This document shows positions 1 to 9,989 of a stretch of DNA of 40,390 nt, one piece after another. The stretch is from Candidatus Nanopelagicales bacterium (GTDB lineage: Bacteria; Actinomycetota; Actinomycetes; S36-B12). The stretch is from NCBI GenBank assembly GCA_028688835.1, contig JAQTXL010000008.1:1-40390 (forward strand). The letters run 5' to 3'. Every line of letters starts with the position of its first letter. Within the stretch, counting starts at the first letter, position 1. Both the position numbers and the translations under genes were made by a program. The notes below the pieces were generated by a model. It was not told the origin of the DNA and did not search any database. It was given only the letters and a program-made list of their open reading frames with translations.

Positions 1-237
1 GCCGTGCGCGCCAGTCACGATGCCGCGATGGCACTCGCCGGCACCGACATCGGCACGCCGGTGATCGCCGTGCCGGGTGCTGATGGCGAGCAGGTCGGGT
101 TCTTCGGCCCCGTCGTGTCGCCGACGCCTCGCGGCGAGGCCGCTGGCCGGCTCTGGGACGGGCTGCTGCTGCTCGCGGCGACGCCGGGCTTCTACGAACT
201 GAAGAAGGAGCGTCGGGCGAAGGTGTGGTGCGACTGA
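1..237 (+). CDS. DsbA-family / Rv2466c-like (mycothiol-dependent nitroreductase-like) protein, C-terminal fragment cut by window start
   Basis: Frame open from base 1; ...GTPVIAV..GFFGPVVSPTPRGEAAGRLWDG...ELKKERR matches the C-terminus of the next gene and my recollection of the Rv2466c family. Confidence 0.75.
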   Translation, partial: AVRASHDAAMALAGTDIGTPVIAVPGADGEQVGFFGPVVSPTPRGEAAGRLWDGLLLLAATPGFYELKKERRAKVWCD

Positions 238-848
238 TGAAGGTGCAGTTCTGGATCGACCCCATGTGCCCCTGGGCCTGGATCACGTCGCGCTGGGTGC
301 TCGAGGTCGAGCAGGTGCGTGACATCGACGTGACCTGGAACATCATGTCGCTGGCCGTGCTCAACGAGAACAATGATGTGTCCGAGGACTACCGACGCAG
401 GATCCTCGAGCTGTGGCGACCGGCGCGCGTGCTCACGGCAGCGCGCGTGCAGCTGGGTGACCAGATCGTGCTGCCGCTGTTCTCGGCGATGGGCACGCGT
501 CGGCACGTGGAGAAGGTCACCGACATCGATGTGATCATCACCGAGTCCCTCGCCGAGCTCGGGCTCGACCCGGCGCTGGCCCAGGCCGCCGACGATCCGA
601 AGTGGGATGACGCCGTGCGAGCAGGCCACCAGGCCGCCATCGACATGTCGGGCACCGGTGTCGGCACTCCAGTGATCGCCATTGAAGGCCTGGACGGCGA
701 GCCGGTCGGGTTCTTCGGCCCGATCCTCACGCCGATCCCGCGTGGCGAGGCCGCAGGCCGCACCTGGGACGGTTTCGTCCTCGTGGCGCAGGTGCCCGGT
801 GTCGTCGAGATCAAGCGCGGACGCACGGAGCGGCCAGTCGTCGACTGA
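237..848 (+). CDS. DsbA-family / Rv2466c-like thioredoxin-fold protein (CPWAW variant)
   Basis: MKVQFWIDPMCPWAWITSRWVLEVEQVRDIDV...; start overlaps upstream stop by 1 nt (TGATG). Confidence 0.85.
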   Translation: MKVQFWIDPMCPWAWITSRWVLEVEQVRDIDVTWNIMSLAVLNENNDVSEDYRRRILELWRPARVLTAARVQLGDQIVLPLFSAMGTRRHVEKVTDIDVIITESLAELGLDPALAQAADDPKWDDAVRAGHQAAIDMSGTGVGTPVIAIEGLDGEPVGFFGPILTPIPRGEAAGRTWDGFVLVAQVPGVVEIKRGRTERPVVD

Positions 849-852
849 CGCG

Positions 853-1557
853 TCAGGCCCAGATCGTGGGCCCGTCGCCGTGCGCCGGCCATCGCTGGGC
901 GATGCCGCCCTCGATGCGGTGCGCGCCCACCAGTGCGGCCAGGGCGTCGAGGGCGTCGTCGGCCGGCACATCGGCCGGGCACCGCTCGAGCAGCCGCGCC
1001 GATGTCGTGCCGAAGGTCGCCAGCCACGGGTCGAGGGCCTGCATGCGGGCGCCGACACCGGCTGCCGACTTCTTCGACACCAGCACGCTGCCGGCGATGG
1101 CGGCGAACACGAGCTCGGGATGCACTTCGGCGAGCCGCACATCAGGCAGCAGTGCGTCCACCGCAAGCACCCGCTCGGACAGCGCCATCGCCTGGCGTGA
1201 CACGCCCTGGCCCGTGAGGGCGCGGCAGCGCTCCTGCACGAGCTCGTTCGGCGCCGCGAGCCCGAGCTCGACGACGGCGCGCGGCGGCATCATGAACGTG
1301 CGCGAGCCGGCACGACCGAGAGCCGCCTTGGTCTCGACATCGCAGGCGCGCCAGTCGCGCTCTGCGAGAACGATCGGGATGTCGATGGCCACGCGATCGA
1401 GGTCGGCGATCGCGGGCCTGAGGTCGTGGACGCCGCAGGTGCGCCAGGTGATCGCGCGCTCCGAGGCGACGGCGATGACCCAGCCCTTCGGGTAGCCGTC
1501 GATCCCTGCGAGCACACGGTCGGGCATCCGTGGATCCTCGCAGCGCTCGTGGCGCAC
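853..1557 (-). CDS. DUF429-type predicted nuclease-fold protein
   Basis: AGIDGYPKGWVIA ... VAIDIPIVL ... E.HPELVFAAIAG ... DDALDALAAL motifs of the DUF429 family. Confidence 0.75.
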   Translation of the reverse strand: MRHERCEDPRMPDRVLAGIDGYPKGWVIAVASERAITWRTCGVHDLRPAIADLDRVAIDIPIVLAERDWRACDVETKAALGRAGSRTFMMPPRAVVELGLAAPNELVQERCRALTGQGVSRQAMALSERVLAVDALLPDVRLAEVHPELVFAAIAGSVLVSKKSAAGVGARMQALDPWLATFGTTSARLLERCPADVPADDALDALAALVGAHRIEGGIAQRWPAHGDGPTIWA

Positions 1558-1578
1558 GCGCTGCAGGCTCGCCCAGTG

Positions 1579-3189
1579 CTAGTCCAGCGGCAGGATGCCC
1601 TCGGCGTGCTCGTGTCCGACCAGCGGCGAGAGCCTGACCTCGCGCAGGAACCACGTGAGGATGAAGCCGATCACCATCACGGGGAAGGCGACGAGGAAGA
1701 CGTGGCCCATGGCGCTGGCATAGGCGGTCAGCACGATGTCGTGGAGAGCGGCGGGCAGCGAGCTGATCGTCGTCACGGCGTTCGTGATGTGCGCGACGTC
1801 GACGGTCTGCGACTGGTCGGGCGGCAGCGCAGCCTCGATGTTGCGGACGAGCTGGCCGGTCATCACCGCGCCGAAGATGGCCGTGCCGAAGGTGCCGCCG
1901 ATGGAGCGGAAGAAGGTGCTGCCGCTCGTGGCGACACCGACGTCCTTCACGTGCACCGAGTTCTGCACCGAGAGCATGAGGACCTGCATCGTGGACCCCA
2001 TGCCCAGGCCGAGGACGAACAGCCCGATCGCGAGGTACCAGTAGGGAGTGTCGACGGCGATGCGGCTCAGGATGAGCATGCCGGTGGCGGCACTGGCGGT
2101 GCCGAAGATCGGGAACACCTTGTAGCGACCCAGCCTCGAGGTCAGGCGCCCGACCGTGATCGACGCTCCGGCCATGCCCGCCATCATCGGCAGCATCCGC
2201 AGGCCCGCTTCAGTGGGCGTGGCTCCCTGGACGATCTGCAGGAACACCGGCATGAAGATGATCGCGCCGAACATGGCCAGGCCGACGATGAACCCGATGC
2301 TGCTCGACACGGCGAAGATCGGGTTGCGGAACAGCGACATCGGCACCAGCGGCTCCGGCGTCCGCAGCTCGTGCCAGACGAAGGTCGACAGCAGCAGGAT
2401 GCTCGTGGCGATCATGAGCAGGATGGGGGTCGAGTTCCAGGCGTAGTGCGAGCCGCCCCACTCGGCGACCAGCAGCAGGATGGTCACGCCCGACACCATG
2501 AGGGCCGCACCGATGTAGTCGATGGTGTGCTGCACGCGCTTGGTCGGCACCTTGAACACCGCAGCGATGACGAAGAAGGCGGCGATGCCGAAGGGCAGGT
2601 TGATGTAGAAGATCCAGCGCCAGTTCAGCGACTCGACGAAGAACCCGCCGAGCAGCGGGCCGGCGACGCTGGAGAAGGCGAACACTGCCGTGAACAGGCC
2701 GGTGTATCGGCCGCGCTCGCGCGGTGGGATGACGTCGGCGATACTGGCCATCGCCAGCACCATGATGCCGCCGCCGCCCAGGCCCTGGAGCCCCCGCGAG
2801 ATGATGAGCCATTCCATCGACTGTGAGGCGCCCGCGAGGAACGACGCAGCCAGGAACATCACGATCGCGATCTGCAGCATGATCTTGCGGCCGTAGAGAT
2901 CGGAGATCTTGCCCCAGATCGGGGTCGAGGCGGTGGAGGCGAGCAGGTAGGCCGTGACCACCCACGACAGCGAGCTCAGGCCGTTGAGCTCGCTGGTGAT
3001 GCGTGGCAGCGCGACTGAGACGATGGTCTGGTCGATCGCCGCCAGGAACATCGTGAGCATGAGCGAGCCCATGATCCAGCGCAGGCGCCGGCCGGTGATG
3101 CGGTCCTCGGCAGGCGCGCCCTCGGCGATGAGCGCGGCGTCGGGATCGGCGGCCAGTCCCGGATCCAGGTCGCGCGCCGTGCTGCTCAT
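1579..3189 (-). CDS. MFS transporter, DHA2/EmrB-QacA drug efflux type
   Basis: ~14 TM segments; LDQTIVSVALP-like AAIDQTIVSVALPRI, WVVTAYLLASTASTPIWGKISDLYGRK. Confidence 0.92.
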   Translation of the reverse strand: MSSTARDLDPGLAADPDAALIAEGAPAEDRITGRRLRWIMGSLMLTMFLAAIDQTIVSVALPRITSELNGLSSLSWVVTAYLLASTASTPIWGKISDLYGRKIMLQIAIVMFLAASFLAGASQSMEWLIISRGLQGLGGGGIMVLAMASIADVIPPRERGRYTGLFTAVFAFSSVAGPLLGGFFVESLNWRWIFYINLPFGIAAFFVIAAVFKVPTKRVQHTIDYIGAALMVSGVTILLLVAEWGGSHYAWNSTPILLMIATSILLLSTFVWHELRTPEPLVPMSLFRNPIFAVSSSIGFIVGLAMFGAIIFMPVFLQIVQGATPTEAGLRMLPMMAGMAGASITVGRLTSRLGRYKVFPIFGTASAATGMLILSRIAVDTPYWYLAIGLFVLGLGMGSTMQVLMLSVQNSVHVKDVGVATSGSTFFRSIGGTFGTAIFGAVMTGQLVRNIEAALPPDQSQTVDVAHITNAVTTISSLPAALHDIVLTAYASAMGHVFLVAFPVMVIGFILTWFLREVRLSPLVGHEHAEGILPLD

Positions 3190-3686
3190 GCCTGCTCCGT
3201 CTCGGTGATCGTGCGGTCGAAGTCACGGACGAATCGCGCCAGGAGCCGGCCGAACTCGGCGCGGTCATCGTCGGGCCAGTCGTGGATGACCTGCTGGAAC
3301 TGGGTGATGCGCTCGACCATGCGCGCCTGCAGGTGCTGCTTGCCCTGCGGCGAGATCGCCACCCACTGGGCACGGCGGTCGTGCTCGTCGGGGGAGCGGG
3401 TGACGAGCTGGTCGTCGACCATCGAGCAGATGTGCCGGCTGACGGTGGAGGGGTCGAGCATGAGGTACTGCGACAGGGCGGAGGAGCGCATGGGCCCCTC
3501 GATCGCCAGCTTCGAGAGCATCGCGTTCACCGTGGCCTGGTCGCGACGCTGGCCGGGGGCCTGGCGCTTGGCTGTGACGATGAGCTCGATGAGGCTGATG
3601 GCAACCTGGGTGTCAGGGGTGTCGCCCGCGGCGTCGGCCAGGAAGGCGCGGGTGCGCTCGAGGGGCGAGGTACTTGGTTGCGGCAT
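3186..3686 (-). CDS. MarR-family transcriptional regulator
   Basis: MPQPSTSPLERTRAF...; winged-helix LMLDPSTVSRHICSMVDDQLVTRSPDEHDRRAQWVAISPQGK; ATGA overlap with the MFS start. Confidence 0.88.
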   Translation of the reverse strand: MPQPSTSPLERTRAFLADAAGDTPDTQVAISLIELIVTAKRQAPGQRRDQATVNAMLSKLAIEGPMRSSALSQYLMLDPSTVSRHICSMVDDQLVTRSPDEHDRRAQWVAISPQGKQHLQARMVERITQFQQVIHDWPDDDRAEFGRLLARFVRDFDRTITETEQA

Positions 3687-3763
3687 GCAACTATCGTACG
3701 CGACCGCGCGGACCCGGATGACACAGGGGTCGTTGGTCCCTTGCGCCGGTGGGGATCCGGCGG

Positions 3764-4294
3764 TCAGTGCTGGGCCGGCTCGCGGGCGGGGCGGTCCTGG
3801 GTGCGCCCCCAGTCGTAGATCACCGAGCTGCGCAGCACCACGTCCTGGATCGACCGGTTCTGCCGGCTCACGACGGCCCAGAAGAGGCCGATCGGCAGGG
3901 CGACACAGAACAGCGCCCGCAGGAACGCGCCCGACCACCGCATGAGCCGGCCGCGGAAGCTCACGACACGCAGGCCCATGAGTCGGTTGCCGACTGTGCG
4001 GCCGGTCATGGCCCAGGAGGCCCAGAAGTAGAGGAAGAGCAGGGCCCCACACACCAGCACCATCCGGTTGGGGTGCAGCGGCGGGAAGGTGAAGCCCTGG
4101 GGGTCGAGCAGGAAGGCTCCGGCTGCCAGGCCGATGTACCCGCTGAACGCGATGAGCACCACCACCGCGACATCGACGGCATTGGCGATGACGCGACTGA
4201 CGATCCCGGCACGCAGGCCCTGGAACTCGCGCGCGGCATCGGGCACGTGCGGGGCGACCACCGGCACGCGGTCGGGCAGCTCGGCGTCCATCAC
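3764..4294 (-). CDS. RDD family membrane protein
   Basis: GIVSRVIANAVDVAVVVLIAF...TVGNRLMGLRVVSFRGRLMRWSGAFLRALF typical of RDD domains. Confidence 0.85.
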   Translation of the reverse strand: MMDAELPDRVPVVAPHVPDAAREFQGLRAGIVSRVIANAVDVAVVVLIAFSGYIGLAAGAFLLDPQGFTFPPLHPNRMVLVCGALLFLYFWASWAMTGRTVGNRLMGLRVVSFRGRLMRWSGAFLRALFCVALPIGLFWAVVSRQNRSIQDVVLRSSVIYDWGRTQDRPAREPAQH

Positions 4295-5457
4295 TCGTCG
4301 GCCTCGCCGCTCATCGACTCGGGCTCGCCCGGGGCCTGGAGCCGGCGCGCGCGGCGCCGGAAGGTGATGCGGTCGACCAATCGGGCGACGGCGCGGTCGG
4401 CCTCGACGCTGGAGATGCGGGCGCCGTGCACCGCCTCGGTGGCGACCGACCCGGTGGACTCGCGGATCGTGCCTGCGAGGTCGATCTCCTCGATCACCGT
4501 GTTGGCCACCAGCGGCAGGTCGACCCGTTCCATCACGATCGCGGTGATGTCGATGCGGTCCAGCGCTGCGGTGACCAGCGCAGCGAGGTCGACCCGCTCG
4601 ATGACCAGCTCGGTCAGCTCGACCTGGTCGAGGGCTGCGGTGACCAGCGCGCCGAGGTCGACGCGCTGGACGACCAGGGCCGTGAGGTCGACCTGGTCCA
4701 GCGCAGTGGCGATGATCGACTCCATGTCGAGGTGCGTGAGCACCGCGGTCACGAGGCGGTCGGTGGGCAGTTCGTCGAGCACGCGGGTCAGCACGTCGAC
4801 GATGTCGACGCGGGCCACGGCCTGGGTGACCATCGACTCGATCTGGATCTGGTTGACGAGCTCCTCAGCGAGGGCGTCGATGTCGATGTGCCGCAGCGAC
4901 GTCTGCACCGCGCGCGTGAGGTCCATCTGCGCGAGCACCTGCTCGGCGAGCGCATCGACATCGACCTGGCGCACCAGCACCTCGACGGCCCGGTCGATGT
5001 CGACCATGCTCGTCAGGGCCTCCACCACCACAGGGGTGGCCTGCTGGCCGCTCTGCACGGCTGCGCGCGCCAGGGCTCCGCGGTCATCGCGCCAGCGCTG
5101 GGCCAGGGCGTCGAGCAGGGCGGCGGGCTGCAGGGAGGCGGGCACGAGCGGCGGCTCGAGCATGATGCCGATCACCGGGGCCGCCAGCTGCATCGACCGG
5201 TCGATGACGCGCACCCCGAGCTGGGCGCCGGCCCAGGCGGCGCCCATGACGGCATCCCCGGCGGGTGCGCTCACCTGCCGGGTGAGCGCGTCGATCGTCG
5301 GGCGGCCCAGGGCCTGCTCGAGCACCTGGCGCGCGACCTCGATGGCGACGGCCGCGATCCCGAAGCCCAGCCGGACACCGGCATCGAAGGAGTGGGCCGA
5401 GGCGCCGAGCGGGAGTGGCACGAGGCTGTCGGCGGCGGGCAGCGGTGCGTCGGGCAC
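4291..5457 (-). CDS. Uncharacterised actinobacterial protein with tandem VDL/IDI (~15-20 aa) repeats
   Basis: Repeated units VDLTALVVQR VDLGALVTAALDQ VELTELVIER VDLAALVTAALDR IDITAIVMER VDLPLVANTVIEE; ATGA overlap with RDD gene. Confidence 0.7.
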   Translation of the reverse strand: MPDAPLPAADSLVPLPLGASAHSFDAGVRLGFGIAAVAIEVARQVLEQALGRPTIDALTRQVSAPAGDAVMGAAWAGAQLGVRVIDRSMQLAAPVIGIMLEPPLVPASLQPAALLDALAQRWRDDRGALARAAVQSGQQATPVVVEALTSMVDIDRAVEVLVRQVDVDALAEQVLAQMDLTRAVQTSLRHIDIDALAEELVNQIQIESMVTQAVARVDIVDVLTRVLDELPTDRLVTAVLTHLDMESIIATALDQVDLTALVVQRVDLGALVTAALDQVELTELVIERVDLAALVTAALDRIDITAIVMERVDLPLVANTVIEEIDLAGTIRESTGSVATEAVHGARISSVEADRAVARLVDRITFRRRARRLQAPGEPESMSGEADE

Positions 5458-5524
5458 GGCACCTCCTGACGCCAGGGTCGCCCTGCGTGGGCGACGGCGG
5501 CCCGATGGGGCAGGGGCCGCGACG

Positions 5525-5595
5525 AGCGGGTGACCGGGATCGAACCGGCATGGCCAGCTTGGAAGGCTGGGGCTCTACCATTGAGCTACACCCGC
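5525..5595 (-). tRNA. tRNA-Gly (anticodon TCC)
   Basis: Minus strand GCGGGTGTAGCTCAATGGTAGAGCCCCAGCCTTCCAAGCTGGCCATGCCGGTTCGATCCCGGTCACCCGC folds as a cloverleaf; acceptor stem GCGGGTG pairs at 3' end. Confidence 0.95.
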
Positions 5596-5730
5596 GTGCC
5601 GGCTCGCACCGACCCGGACACTCTACCGGCCGTGCATCGGCGCTCCTGAGCGCTCGTCCGCTGTGCGGAGCGCTGCGCCCCGGTTAGGGGATCAGCAGGG
5701 GTGCCCCTAGACTGCATCCTCGGCCGAACG

Positions 5731-5806
5731 CGGGGCGTAGCGTAGTGGCTAGCGCGCCTGCTTTGGGAGCAGGAGACCGCAGGTTCGAGTCCTGTCGCCC
5801 CGACCA
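5731..5806 (+). tRNA. tRNA-Pro (anticodon TGG), CCA encoded
   Basis: CGGGGCGTAGCGTAGTGGCTAGCGCGCCTGCTTTGGGAGCAGGAGACCGCAGGTTCGAGTCCTGTCGCCCCGACCA. Confidence 0.95.
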
Positions 5807-5861
5807 TCGGACCGTGCCTGCGGCACGGAACCCGTGTCCAACCAACCAGGAGTGAACTGCC

Positions 5862-7166
5862 GTGAAGAGCACTGTCGAGACCCTGTCGCCCACCCGAGTC
5901 AAGCTTGCCATCGAGGTCCCCTTCGATGAGCTGAAGCCCGCCTTCGATGAGGCGTACGCCACCATCGGCAAGCAGGTCACCGTGCCCGGCTTCCGCAAGG
6001 GCAAGGTGCCGGCGCGGGTCATCGAGCAGCGCTTCGGCCGCGGCGCCGTGGTCGACGAGGCGGTCAACACCGCCGTGCCCAAGGCCTATGAGGACGCGCT
6101 CCGCGAGAACAACATCGTGCCTGTCGCCCGCCCCGAGATCGAGGTCACCGAGGTCAAGGACGGCGAGCTGCTGTCCTTCACCGCCGAGGTCGACGTGCGT
6201 CCGGAGTTCGACCTGCCGGCCTTCGACTCGATCACGGTCGAGGTCGCCAGCGCCGAGCCCACCGAGGCCGACCTCGAGGAGCACCTGACCTCGCTGCGCA
6301 CGCGCTTCGCCTCCCTCAAGGACGTCGACCGCGAGTCGGTCGACGGCGACGTGCTGCTCGTCGACATCGCCGGTGAGACCCCTGAGGGCGACACGGTCGA
6401 CGACCTCGTCGCCAATGCGATGTCCTATGAGCTCGGCACCGACGGCATGCTGCCCGGCTTCGACGAGGCTGTGCGCGGCGCCAAGAAGGACGGCGAGGTC
6501 ACCTTCACCTTCACGCCGCAGAACGGCGACTGGACCGGCATCGAGCTCGTCGTGCACGTCAAGGTCCAGGCCGTGCGCGAGCGCGAGCTGCCCGAGCTCA
6601 ATGACGACTTCGCCCAACTGGCCTCCGAGTTCGACACCGTCGACGAGCTGCGCGGCGACCTGAACACGCGCCTGGTGCGCATGAAGAAGATCGAGCAGAT
6701 CGGCGAGGCGCGCGAGAAGGCGCATGAGGCACTGCTCGAGCTCATCGACATCCCGCTGCCCGAGGGCGTCATCACCGCCGAGGTCGAGGATCACTTCCAC
6801 GACGGCCACGAGGGCGACGAGGACCACCGCACCGAGGTCGAGGAGCAGGCGCGCACCTCGCTCAAGAGCCAGTTCATCCTCGACAAGATCGCCGAGACCG
6901 AGGAGATCGCCGTCGGCGAGACCGAGCTCTCCGCGTGGCTGGTGCAGAACGCCCCGCGCTACGGCATGGCGCCCGACCAGTTCGCGCAGGCCCTCGTCGA
7001 TGCTGGCCAGGTGCCGATGGCGCTGCAGGACATCCGTCGCGGCAAGGCGCTCGCCGTCGTCGTCAAGCAGGTCAGCGTCGTCGATGCCAACGGCACCGCG
7101 GTCGACCTCGAGGCGCTCGAGGCAGAGCTCAACCCGGTCGGCGACTTCAGCGAGGACGCCGAGTAG
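5862..7166 (+). CDS. tig: Trigger factor (ribosome-associated chaperone/PPIase)
   Basis: GTG start; MKSTVETLSPTRVKLAIEVPFDELKPAFDEAY..VPGFRKGKVPARVIEQRFG; followed by clpP-clpX. Confidence 0.97.
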   Translation: MKSTVETLSPTRVKLAIEVPFDELKPAFDEAYATIGKQVTVPGFRKGKVPARVIEQRFGRGAVVDEAVNTAVPKAYEDALRENNIVPVARPEIEVTEVKDGELLSFTAEVDVRPEFDLPAFDSITVEVASAEPTEADLEEHLTSLRTRFASLKDVDRESVDGDVLLVDIAGETPEGDTVDDLVANAMSYELGTDGMLPGFDEAVRGAKKDGEVTFTFTPQNGDWTGIELVVHVKVQAVRERELPELNDDFAQLASEFDTVDELRGDLNTRLVRMKKIEQIGEAREKAHEALLELIDIPLPEGVITAEVEDHFHDGHEGDEDHRTEVEEQARTSLKSQFILDKIAETEEIAVGETELSAWLVQNAPRYGMAPDQFAQALVDAGQVPMALQDIRRGKALAVVVKQVSVVDANGTAVDLEALEAELNPVGDFSEDAE

Positions 7167-7180
7167 CGCGACCCGACTCG

Positions 7181-7212
7181 ACGCGGGTGCGGCCTTCGGG
7201 TCGCACCCGCGT
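7181..7212 (+). terminator. Strong hairpin with UUCG tetraloop downstream of tig
   Basis: acgcgggtgcggcc-ttcg-ggtcgcacccgcgt: 14-bp stem (one G-U) closed by TTCG. Confidence 0.8.
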
Positions 7213-7333
7213 TGTCATGCGCGGGCAGTGTGCGCCGGCGGGTGTTTGGCTCGCGGCGAACACGGTGCCATCTGGGGAAGGTCCTGCCCGTCCTGCAGGT
7301 TAGGGTCAGAGCAGTTCACTTCAGGAGGTTCGC

Positions 7334-7972
7334 GTGACTCACAGCTTCTCTGCACCGACCGGCCCGTACATGGCGGGTGGCGGCATGACCGGCTTCGGCG
7401 ACATGCTCGATGAGCGACTCCTGCGCGAGCGCATCGTGTGGCTCGAGGGCGAGGTGCGCGACGAGAACTCCAACCGCATCGCCAAGCAGCTGCAGGTCCT
7501 CGCGGCCGAGGATCCGGTCAAGGACATCACGCTCTACATCAACTCGCCCGGCGGCTCGGTCACGGCAGGCATGGTCATCTACGACACCATGCAGTTGATC
7601 CCCAACGACGTGGCCACGATCTCGATGGGCCTGGCGGCCTCGATGGGCCAGTTCCTGCTGTGCGCCGGCGCCCAGGGCAAGCGCTATGCCACGCCGAACA
7701 CGCGCATCATGATGCACCAGCCGCTCGGCGGCATCGGGGGCACGGCCTCGGACATCAAGATCCAGGCCGAGCAGATGCTCCTGCTCAAGAAGCGCCTCGC
7801 GCAGCTCATCGCCGACCACAGCGGCCAGACCGTCGACCAGATCGAGGAGGACTCCGATCGCGACCGCTGGTTCACGCCCGTCGAGGCCCAGGCCTACGGC
7901 CTGATCGACCACGTCTACAGCTCCGCAGCCGATGCACCGCCAGCAGCAAGCGCCAAGGGAGAGACCAAGTGA
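7334..7972 (+). CDS. clpP1: ATP-dependent Clp protease proteolytic subunit 1
   Basis: [47 protein letters not shown] (Ser/His active-site contexts). Confidence 0.96.
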   Translation: MTHSFSAPTGPYMAGGGMTGFGDMLDERLLRERIVWLEGEVRDENSNRIAKQLQVLAAEDPVKDITLYINSPGGSVTAGMVIYDTMQLIPNDVATISMGLAASMGQFLLCAGAQGKRYATPNTRIMMHQPLGGIGGTASDIKIQAEQMLLLKKRLAQLIADHSGQTVDQIEEDSDRDRWFTPVEAQAYGLIDHVYSSAADAPPAASAKGETK

Positions 7973-8580
7973 ACGTCCTGAACCCGCAGAGCCGCTACAT
8001 CCTCCCGGAGTTCCGCGAGCGTCACGCCAACGGCGAGCGCGTGCACAACCCCTACACCAAGCTCTTCGAGGAGCGCATCATCTTCCTGGGCGTGCAGATC
8101 GACGACGCCTCCGCCGACGACGTCATGGCCCAGCTGCTGTGCCTGGAGTCGATGGACCCTGATCGCGACATCCAGATCTACATCAACTCGCCCGGTGGCT
8201 CGTACACCGCGATGACCGCGATCTACGACACCATGCAGTTCGTCAAGCCGCAGATCCAGACCGTGTGCCTGGGCCAGGCCGCCTCGGCCGCATCGGTGAT
8301 CCTCGCCGCTGGCACGCCGGGCAAGCGCTTCGCGCTGCCCCACGCGCGCATCCTGATCCACCAGCCCTACACCGAGGGCGGCGGCCAGGGCTCCGACATC
8401 GAGATCCAGGCCAACGAGATCCTGCGGATGCGCGCCGAGATGGAGGGCCTGCTGGCCCACCACTGCAACCGCACGCCCGAGCAGGTCGCCAAGGACATCG
8501 ATCGCGACAAGATCCTCACCGCGGCAGATGCCAAGGACTACGGCCTGATCGACCAGGTCATCGCGTCTCGCAAGGCCTGA
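7969..8580 (+). CDS. clpP2: ATP-dependent Clp protease proteolytic subunit 2
   Basis: GTG start overlapping clpP1 stop; [49 protein letters not shown]. Confidence 0.96.
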   Translation: MNVLNPQSRYILPEFRERHANGERVHNPYTKLFEERIIFLGVQIDDASADDVMAQLLCLESMDPDRDIQIYINSPGGSYTAMTAIYDTMQFVKPQIQTVCLGQAASAASVILAAGTPGKRFALPHARILIHQPYTEGGGQGSDIEIQANEILRMRAEMEGLLAHHCNRTPEQVAKDIDRDKILTAADAKDYGLIDQVIASRKA

Positions 8581-8693
8581 TCCGCGGTCGCAGCCACCTG
8601 CGACGCGGCGCGCCATTCGGTATTTCTGCGTGAAGGGCCTCGGCAGGGTAGCGTCAGGCAGGTCAGCATGACTCTCATACGGAAGGCTTAGGC

Positions 8694-9971
<1,278 letters not shown>

Positions 9972-9989
9972 TCGCCGGCGAGCCTGGGT

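Noticed and set aside
3186-4052. 288-aa version of the MarR regulator
   Set aside because: Extension overlaps the RDD gene; MarR homology begins after MPQPSTS at 3686.
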